A DNA stretch of 64,000 nucleotides, taken from contig NZ_CP029190.1 of assembly GCF_008642295.1 (NCBI RefSeq), positions 2,328,001 to 2,392,000 on the forward strand, read 5' to 3'. Source of the DNA: Streptomyces venezuelae. GTDB taxonomy: Bacteria > Actinomycetota > Actinomycetes > Streptomycetales > Streptomycetaceae. A program made the translations under genes and the position numbers. Below are positions 51,736 through 57,245 of the stretch, one piece after another; position 1 is the stretch's first letter; the number at the start of each line of letters is the position of its first letter. The notes under the pieces were generated by a model. The model was not told the origin of the DNA, did no database searches, and saw only the letters and a list, made by a program, of their open reading frames with translations.

Positions 51736-52853
51736 GAGTCCTGCACGCGGTCACCCTGCACTCCCCGCGCAATGCCTTCGGCGGCCCGGTCCGGGTGGCC
51801 CTGAACCTGGCCGCCGGACTGCGGGCCCGCGGTCACGAGGCCCGGCTGCTGGCCCTCGGCGAGGAGTTCGACCCCTGGCCCACCGAGGTCGAGGGGATTC
51901 CGGCGACGCTGTATCCGGCCCGCCGGCTGCTGCCGCTGGGCTTCAGCGGGATGACCTCGCCGGCCCTGCTGGCCGCGGCGGGCCGGCTGGTCCGGGAGGC
52001 GGACCTGGTCCACGTCCACCTGGCCCGCGATCTGGTGACCCTGCCGGTGGCGCTGGCGGCGCTGCGGGCCGGCCGGCCGCTGGTGCTGCAGACCCACGGC
52101 ATGGTGGACCCGAGCGGCAAGGCCCTCGCCAAGGTGCTGGACGCCCTTGCGGTGCGGCGGCTGCTGCACCGGGCCGGGGCGGTGCTGTACCTCACCCCGC
52201 ACGAGCGGAACGGGCTGGACGCGGTGGCCGGTTCCGCGCTGGGCAACACCGTACGGCTGGTGAACGGGGTCCCGGCCCAGGAGGAGCGGCCGGCCCTGTC
52301 CGGTCCGCCGCGGATCCTGTATTCGGCGCGTCTGCAGTCCCGCAAGCGGCCGGTGGACTTCGTGGACGCGGCGCCGGCGGTCCTCGCCGTGCACCCGGAC
52401 GCGGAGTTCGTGGTGGCCGGGCCGGACGAGGGCGAACTTCCGGCGGTACGGGCCCGGATCGCGGCCCTGGGCCTCGGCGACCGGTTCACCGTCACCGGCG
52501 GTCTGACCGGCCCGGAGGTGCTGGCGGAGCTCCGGCGCGCCGGGGTCTACGTACTGCCCTCGGTGGACGAGCCGTTCCCGATGTCGGTCCTGGAGGCCCT
52601 GGCGGTGGGGGTGCCGTCGGTGGTGACCCGTTCCAACGGGCTGGCCAAGGACATCGCGGCGGCGGGTGCGGGGCGGGTGGTCGAACCGGGTCCGGAGGGG
52701 GTGGCCGCCGCGGTGCTGGAGCTGCTGGCGCCGGAGGCGAACCGGGCCGCGTCCCTGGCGGCCCGCAAGCTGGCCGTGGACGCCTTCTCCATGGACGCGG
52801 TCCTGGACACCCTGCTGTCGGTGTACGAGGGGATCGGGCTCAGGCCCGCTTAG
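51732..52853 (+). CDS. Glycosyltransferase family 4
   Basis: GT-B glycosyltransferase, 373 residues. N-terminal Rossmann: HAVTLHSPRNAFGGPVRVAL; interdomain LVHVHLARDLVTLP and LVLQTHGMVDPSGK; C-terminal donor domain with ILYSARLQSRKRPVDFVDAA and the E-x7-E motif in PFPMSVLEALAVGVPSVVT. Starts GTGAGAGTC in a 4-bp overlap with the acyltransferase, so the two are coupled. Sugar specificity is unknown; a GDP-sugar is plausible given gmd/fcl nearby. Confidence 0.9.
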   Translation: MRVLHAVTLHSPRNAFGGPVRVALNLAAGLRARGHEARLLALGEEFDPWPTEVEGIPATLYPARRLLPLGFSGMTSPALLAAAGRLVREADLVHVHLARDLVTLPVALAALRAGRPLVLQTHGMVDPSGKALAKVLDALAVRRLLHRAGAVLYLTPHERNGLDAVAGSALGNTVRLVNGVPAQEERPALSGPPRILYSARLQSRKRPVDFVDAAPAVLAVHPDAEFVVAGPDEGELPAVRARIAALGLGDRFTVTGGLTGPEVLAELRRAGVYVLPSVDEPFPMSVLEALAVGVPSVVTRSNGLAKDIAAAGAGRVVEPGPEGVAAAVLELLAPEANRAASLAARKLAVDAFSMDAVLDTLLSVYEGIGLRPA

Positions 52854-52950
52854 CCCCGCGGTTGAACGCGGACCGGGCCCAGAGGCAGCCGACCAGGGTG
52901 AGCCCGGCGGACCAGGCGAGGGCGGCGGGCCCGCCGTCCCGGTCCGGGTC
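52840..52950 (-). pseudogene. Relic of an ABC-2 type permease C-terminus
   Basis: Immediately after the DUF4097 stop, the minus strand in another frame reads DPDRDGGPAALAWSAGLTLV then GCLWARSAFNRGAKRA and stops at 52840-52842. A hydrophobic helix followed by WAR.xFNR is how DrrB-type ABC-2 permeases typically end. Similar ribbon-helix-helix/DUF4097 operons of streptomycetes usually continue with an ABC ATPase and such a permease. There is no start or other domain, so this looks like the remainder after a deletion. It overlaps the glycosyltransferase 3' end by 14 bp. Confidence 0.45.
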
Positions 52951-53785
52951 AGGCGCGGTGGATCACGATGTCGCCGTAGCCGCTGCGGGCCCGCACCTCG
53001 ACGGTCTCGTCGGTGGCGGTCGGACCGTCGACGCAGCCGAGGTGGTTCTGGACGGAGCCCAGGTCGGTGTGGACGTCCAGCCAGGCGGCGGTGGCCCGGC
53101 GGATGCCGACCTCGACCTCGCCGACGGCGGTCTCGAGCACCACCCGGCCGCGCACCACCTCGCCGATCCGGATGGGGCCGTTGGAGGAGCGGGCGTCCAC
53201 GCCGGCGTGTGCGGCGCCGACGGTGATCGAACCGTTGGATACCTTCGCGCGCAGGTCGCCCGCGACCGTGCCGAGGATCGTCTCGCCGTTGGCGTTGCCG
53301 AGGACGGCGCGGCCGTCGATCCGGCCGATCTCGGCCCGGCCGGAGACGGTGATGTCGGCGTCGCCGGTGATCTCCTCCACGTGGACCCCGCCGTGGTCGT
53401 TCTTGAGGTGCACGGTGGTGGCCCGGTCGATCCGGAGTTCGCCCATCGCGGTCTTCAGCCGGCAGTCGGCGAAGGCGCCGACCAGGTCGATGTCCCCGAC
53501 CACGGTGCCGGCGCGGACCTCGGAGCCGGTGGGCAGTTCGATGCTGACCTCGACGGTGGGGGTGCGGCCGAACAGCCCGCTCTTCTTGGGGCCCTTGACC
53601 GTGAGGGTGTTGCCGGAGCAGCTGACCTTGGTCGCCTCGGCGGCCCGTACGTCACCGTCGTGCCCGGGGTTGCCGGGCAGCACCTCGACGAGGGTGTCGG
53701 TGCGCTTGCTCGCGGTGATCCGGATCGATCCGACCTCGATCTCGACGATGGCGCTGATGGCTTCGGTGGTCTCGAAAGCAGGCAT
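52949..53785 (-). CDS. DUF4097 beta-strand-repeat protein
   Basis: 278 residues folding as a repetitive right-handed beta-structure of about 20-residue turns (GDIDLVGAFADCRLKTAMGE, GGVHVEEITGDADITVSGRA, GSITVGAAHAGVDARSSNGP). DUF4097 proteins are thought to be putative adhesin/bactofilin-like scaffolds; enzymatic function is not expected. It has no signal peptide. The preceding ribbon-helix-helix gene ends 64 bp upstream on the same strand, so the two form an operon likely autoregulated by that protein. Confidence 0.85.
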   Translation of the reverse strand: MPAFETTEAISAIVEIEVGSIRITASKRTDTLVEVLPGNPGHDGDVRAAEATKVSCSGNTLTVKGPKKSGLFGRTPTVEVSIELPTGSEVRAGTVVGDIDLVGAFADCRLKTAMGELRIDRATTVHLKNDHGGVHVEEITGDADITVSGRAEIGRIDGRAVLGNANGETILGTVAGDLRAKVSNGSITVGAAHAGVDARSSNGPIRIGEVVRGRVVLETAVGEVEVGIRRATAAWLDVHTDLGSVQNHLGCVDGPTATDETVEVRARSGYGDIVIHRA

Positions 53786-53849
53786 GGCTGTGCCGTCCTC
53801 TTGGCTCGTTGGTTCGGTGAAGGTGGGTACGGGCGCGGGCGCGGGAAGG

Positions 53850-54374
53850 TCAGCGGACCCAGCCGGTGAACCCCTGGTCGCCCCGGTACCGGCTGCTGCT
53901 CCGCCCCGGAGCGGCCGGCTCCAGGGCGGCGGTCGCGGCCCGGACCAGCCAGGCGTTGACCGACAGACCCTCGGCCGCGGCGGCGTCCTCGACCCGGCTC
54001 TTGAGGTGGGCGGGGAGCCGGAAGTTGATCCGGGCGGTGTCGCCGTCGGCCACGGGTGCGGCCGGGGGCTGGGGCGCGGGCGCCTGCTGTGCGGCGGGGC
54101 CGGGGCCCGGCCCGCCCTCGGGCAGCCCGGCAGGCGGCGCGGTCACCACGAACTCGGGGTCCAGTCCGCGCAGCCGTACGTCGACCGAGCCCGGCGCCAG
54201 CTCCCGGGTGACCTCACCCATGGCGGCGGACAGTGCGTTGAGCAGGGTGAGCCGTGCGGCCGACTCGAGCGGCGCGGTGAGCCGTTCGGCGAGGGCGCGG
54301 GCTTCGTCGCCGCCGGCGCCGGCGGCGACGGCCAGCTCGTGGCGGAGGTGATCCACATAGGGCGTGAGGTCCAT
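53850..54374 (-). CDS. Ribbon-helix-helix (HicB-like) DNA-binding regulator
   Basis: 174 residues. The C-terminal ribbon-helix-helix is clear: ARINFRLPAHLKSRVEDAAA and EGLSVNAWLVRAATAAL, as in HicB/Arc-type antitoxins and repressors. The N-terminal 100 residues form a separate helical/beta domain (DLTPYVDHLRHELAVAAGAG; ESAARLTLLNALSAAMGEV) joined by a Pro/Ala/Gln linker. No HicA-type toxin is adjacent, so it is better seen as the regulator of the DUF4097 operon. The upstream region has multiple TGGCGCCA sites with helical spacing, the expected operator. Confidence 0.82.
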   Translation of the reverse strand: MDLTPYVDHLRHELAVAAGAGGDEARALAERLTAPLESAARLTLLNALSAAMGEVTRELAPGSVDVRLRGLDPEFVVTAPPAGLPEGGPGPGPAAQQAPAPQPPAAPVADGDTARINFRLPAHLKSRVEDAAAAEGLSVNAWLVRAATAALEPAAPGRSSSRYRGDQGFTGWVR

Positions 54375-54384
54375 GCCGCCATCA

Positions 54385-54528
54385 TGGCACGCCCATGGCG
54401 CCATGTCCACCCTCAATGGCGCCACTATGGCGCCACATGGCGCCGGGCTACCGGCCCGCCGCGGTCCCCGGCCCCACCGGGCCGGCCCGGGTGGCGTCAT
54501 CGTGGCGCCACGCAGTGGGGTGGCACGC
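54385..54528. promoter_or_regulatory. Array of helically phased TGGCGCCA operator sites
   Basis: Palindromic TGGCGCCA or one-mismatch variants start at 54396, 54417, 54428, 54438 (TGGCGCCG), 54492 (TGGCGTCA) and 54503, with half-sites TGGCACGC at 54385 and 54521. Intervals are 11, 21, 11, 10, then 54 and 11 bp, close to whole turns of B-DNA. The array begins 11 bp before the ribbon-helix-helix start codon. Confidence 0.7.
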
Positions 54529-54604
54529 AAAAGCCCCCCGGCCGATGGCGGATTCTAGGGATCGTCGCAACACGTGATCACTGGCGTGTCTGGGCAGCAG
54601 TGTA

Positions 54605-54644
54605 AGCAGTGGCTCGGCTGGGAACTCCCAGCCGAGCCACTGCT
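54605..54644. repeat. 40-bp near-perfect palindrome
   Basis: 19-bp arms AGCAGTGGCTCGGCTGGGA and TCCCAGCCGAGCCACTGCT, fully complementary, separated by AC. It is 32 bp inside the left end of the IS30-type element and 108 bp before the passenger gene start. It could be a terminator/insulator or a site for a dimeric protein. Confidence 0.85.
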
Positions 54645-54751
54645 GCGTTGTCGGCGGGAATGTGCTGCCCGTTCCGGCGAGCTGGGGGTTGAGTGGCTCA
54701 CAGAGTTCCCGCCTGGCCCCCACTCCTCAGCCCTCCACGGGCAGGAACAGA

Positions 54752-55129
54752 ATGAGCCTCATGAATGACGGATCGGACTGGCCGACGGACAAACTGACCG
54801 CGCTCCGACTCGGTAGGAGGCTGGTTGCGGAAGTCCCGGCATCGCGGCCAGATCGCCGCGCATTCGTGGACATCCGCCCCGCGCGGAGCGAGCCTGATGT
54901 CCAGGCTCGGGACGAGGGATGGGTTCGCAGCGACGTTGAACGTAGCTTTCGGCTGGAGCATTGGGAGTACGACCGCGAGCACATGGATGGCTTCGACTAC
55001 GACATCGGCTCAGCGCTCATCGGGTCCGCCGACGCCCCGGACGAGTCTGAGCTGAACACCGTGCTCAACGCATGGGGCGTCCAGCCCGACCTCTTCGTCT
55101 ATCCCTGGGAAAGCGACGATCCCAGGTAG
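54752..55129 (+). CDS. Hypothetical protein, passenger gene in the IS30-type element
   Basis: 125 residues, acidic, soluble, no signal peptide or membrane helix. Recognisable stretches: WPTDKLTALRLGRRLVAEVP, RAFVDIRPARSEPDVQARDE, HWEYDREHMDGFDYDIG and a C-terminal NAWGVQPDLFVYPWESDDPR. No family was recognised; size and acidity would suit an immunity or accessory protein but that is a guess. ATG at 54752 has AGGAA just upstream; ATG 54761 is an alternative. Third-position GC looks lower than in neighbouring genes. It converges on the transposase, ending 7 bp from it. Confidence 0.6.
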   Translation: MSLMNDGSDWPTDKLTALRLGRRLVAEVPASRPDRRAFVDIRPARSEPDVQARDEGWVRSDVERSFRLEHWEYDREHMDGFDYDIGSALIGSADAPDESELNTVLNAWGVQPDLFVYPWESDDPR

Positions 55130-55136
55130 GCGAAGA

Positions 55137-56390
55137 TCAGTTCAGCGGAGCTGTCAGCTCACGCAGACGCCCGGCTGGGGTTTGCCAGCCGAGCGTCTTG
55201 CGTGGGCGGCTGTTCAGTTCGGCGGCGACGGCTGCCAGGTCCTCGGGGGTGTGGACCGTCAGGTCGGTGCCCTTGGGGAAGTACTGCCGCAGCAGGCCGT
55301 TCGTGTTCTCGTTCGAGCCGCGTTGCCAGGGGCTGGCTGGGTCGCAGAAGTAGACCGGGATGTCGGTGGCCACCGTGAATGCCCGGTGGGCGGCCATCTC
55401 CGAGCCCTGGTCCCAGGTCAGCGGCCACAGATGCCGCGGAAGCGTTTCCACGGTGGCGGCGAGAGCGCTGCGGGTGGCCTGCGCATTGTGACCGTGGGGC
55501 AGGTGGACGAGCATGACGTAGCGGGTGGCGCGCTCGACCAGGGTTCCGATGGCGGAGCGGCCGTCCTTGCCGATGATGAGGTCGCCTTCCCAGTGGCCCG
55601 GGACCGCTCGGTCGGCTGCCTCGGCGGGACGCTCGCTGATCATGACCATGTTCTTGACCGGGCGGCTGATGCGCTTGGCGGCGTGACGGTGCGGCCGGCG
55701 GTATGCCCGTCCGGTGCGAAGAGCCCGTGTCAGTTCACGGCGCAGTTCCCCTCGGCCCTGGACGTAGAGGGCCTGGTAGATCGTCTCGTGGGTCACGTGC
55801 ATCTCCGGCCGGTCGGGGAAGCGTGTGCGCAGGACCCGGCAGATCTGTTCCGGGCTCCACCTCAGGGTCAGGTGGTCCTGTATGAAGTCGCGCAGCTCAA
55901 GGTTCTGCCCGATCTTCCCGGTCTTGGGCCGGGCGCGTCGCCGTTCGGCCCGGCGGTGGGCGTGGAACGGCTGGTAGGCGAAGCCGCCGTTGGGCATGGG
56001 CCGCCGGTTACGCCGGACCTCCCGGCTGATGGTGGAAGGACTGCGTCCCAGCTCGCACGCGATGCGCCGGATCGACGCCTTCTCCCGCAGCCGGTCGGCG
56101 ATGTGAATCCGCTCGGACTCGGTCAGGAACCGGGATGTTCCAGGGCTGTCAGCGGCCTCAGGCGACGCGGCAGCCGGCCCCGTCCCGTAGATGGGAGGGA
56201 CCGGCTTCTGACCGTGCGGCGGTGAGTGCCAGCCGTTACGCCACCGCTTGCCGGTGCGCAGGTTGATCCCGACGATCCGCGCCGCATCCCTCGTGCTGTA
56301 GCCCTGCTCCATGAGCTCGAAGTATGCGGCGCGTTCCCGCACCAGCCTCCCTCCGCCCGGCCTCCGGTTCTCCCGGATCTCGAAGTCCAT
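55137..56390 (-). CDS. IS30-family transposase
   Basis: DDE transposase of 417 residues, apparently intact. N-terminal helix-turn-helix regions (YSTRDAARIVGINLRTGKRW; SIRRIACELGRSPSTISREV) bind the ends; the catalytic core shows the three acids in VPGHWEGDLIIGKDG, WPLTWDQGSEMA and GSNENTNGLLRQYFPKGTD. No frameshift is seen, so the element may be active. Starts 19 bp inside the right inverted repeat. Confidence 0.95.
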   Translation of the reverse strand: MDFEIRENRRPGGGRLVRERAAYFELMEQGYSTRDAARIVGINLRTGKRWRNGWHSPPHGQKPVPPIYGTGPAAASPEAADSPGTSRFLTESERIHIADRLREKASIRRIACELGRSPSTISREVRRNRRPMPNGGFAYQPFHAHRRAERRRARPKTGKIGQNLELRDFIQDHLTLRWSPEQICRVLRTRFPDRPEMHVTHETIYQALYVQGRGELRRELTRALRTGRAYRRPHRHAAKRISRPVKNMVMISERPAEAADRAVPGHWEGDLIIGKDGRSAIGTLVERATRYVMLVHLPHGHNAQATRSALAATVETLPRHLWPLTWDQGSEMAAHRAFTVATDIPVYFCDPASPWQRGSNENTNGLLRQYFPKGTDLTVHTPEDLAAVAAELNSRPRKTLGWQTPAGRLRELTAPLN

Positions 56391-56469
56391 CGCATCCCCT
56401 GAGCTGGGGTGTTGCGACGACCACTAGAACCCAAGGATGCCGGGGGGCTGGGGGGTTTGCGCGGAGGTA

Positions 56470-57159
56470 CTACGCCGGGACCCAGGCGAAGCAGCCCGCC
56501 GAGACGAGCTCGGCCGTGCCCGCCGGGATCTTGGCGGTGATGCGCTCGCCGGGCTTGGCGCCCAGCTCGGGGCCCGAGGCCAGGACGGCACCGTCCTTGC
56601 CCTTGGCCTGCCAGGTGCAGGCCGGGCTCGGGTTGATGGCGCGGAAGGTGCCGGCCTGCGGCGCCTTCCGGGTGCCGTCGCCGAAGCCCTTCTCGGCCGC
56701 CGCCAGCACCGGCTTCTGCTCCGGGCAGAGCAGCGTGATCGCGTCCTTGGCGTTCGGGATCTCGCCCGCGATGACCGATGCGGTCGCCGCGTCCTTGTCC
56801 CGCTTGGCGGTGCGCGCCACCCGCTGGCAGGACTCCTGCCCGGACTGCAGGACGGCCGCCGGGTCCGTCTTCTCCGGCACCCGCCCGCGCAGGTACGTCT
56901 TCTCGTTCTCCTTGAAGCTGCCCGTCGCCGGGGTCAGCTTCGCGTCCGGCAGCACCGGCCCGGTGGGCTTGGCGTCCGGCGAGGGCGCGGCGGGCGGCGC
57001 CGTGGTGGCGTCCGCCGGATCGGGGACCGAGGAGGCGGCCGGCGGCTTGGCCTTGACCTCGGCGTCGGGCTTGTCCCCGTCCGAGCTGCAGCCGGTCAGG
57101 GTCAGGGTCAGGGCGGTGGCCAGCAGGACGGCAGCCGCTGCCGGGCGTCGGTACTTCAC
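56470..57159 (-). CDS. Secreted lipoprotein of unknown function
   Basis: 229-residue lipoprotein. Signal peptide AAAAVLLATALTLTLTGC with lipobox LTGC, a Pro/Ala/Thr-rich linker of about 70 residues, then a globular part with four cysteines (GQESCQRVART; TLLCPEQKP; SPACTWQAKGKDG; SAGCFAWVPA). The repeating CxW pattern and length suggest a small beta-domain attached to the membrane by a flexible stalk. No named family recognised. GTG with AGGAG upstream. Immediately outside the right end of the IS30-type element, whose insertion did not interrupt it. Confidence 0.75.
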   Translation of the reverse strand: MKYRRPAAAAVLLATALTLTLTGCSSDGDKPDAEVKAKPPAASSVPDPADATTAPPAAPSPDAKPTGPVLPDAKLTPATGSFKENEKTYLRGRVPEKTDPAAVLQSGQESCQRVARTAKRDKDAATASVIAGEIPNAKDAITLLCPEQKPVLAAAEKGFGDGTRKAPQAGTFRAINPSPACTWQAKGKDGAVLASGPELGAKPGERITAKIPAGTAELVSAGCFAWVPA

Positions 57160-57245
57160 AGGGGCTCCTGGTGGTGCGGTGCTGGTGCCGGGTCGGCTGC
57201 GGGGCCCGGCCCGAAGGCCGGACCGGGCCCCGCAGCAGGCCGTCG

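Larger units (their letters stand above)
54559..56423. mobile_element. IS30-family insertion element carrying a passenger gene
   Basis: Imperfect terminal inverted repeats GGATCGTCGCAACAC (54559-54573) and GTGTTGCGACGACCA (56409-56423), 13 of 15 matching, bound a 1865-bp element flanked by CTAG on both sides (54555-54558 and 56424-56427), a probable 4-bp target duplication. Inside are an intact IS30 transposase on the minus strand, an unrelated 125-residue gene on the plus strand and a 40-bp palindrome. Known IS30 members are typically 1.0-1.25 kb with one gene, so about 600 bp is extra. Confidence 0.85.

Noticed and set aside
53850..54374. Toxin-antitoxin module with the HicB-like gene as antitoxin
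   Set aside because: No HicA-like or other small toxin gene lies on either side; the partner gene is DUF4097.
54385..54528. TGGCGCCA repeats considered as a CRISPR or replication iterons
   Set aside because: Repeats are 8 bp and palindromic with 10-11 bp steps, no spacers or cas genes, and no replication gene; position fits an operator.
54605..54644. Palindrome considered as a tRNA fragment or phage attachment site
   Set aside because: No cloverleaf or CCA end, and the arms simply pair with each other; it lies inside the IS boundaries.
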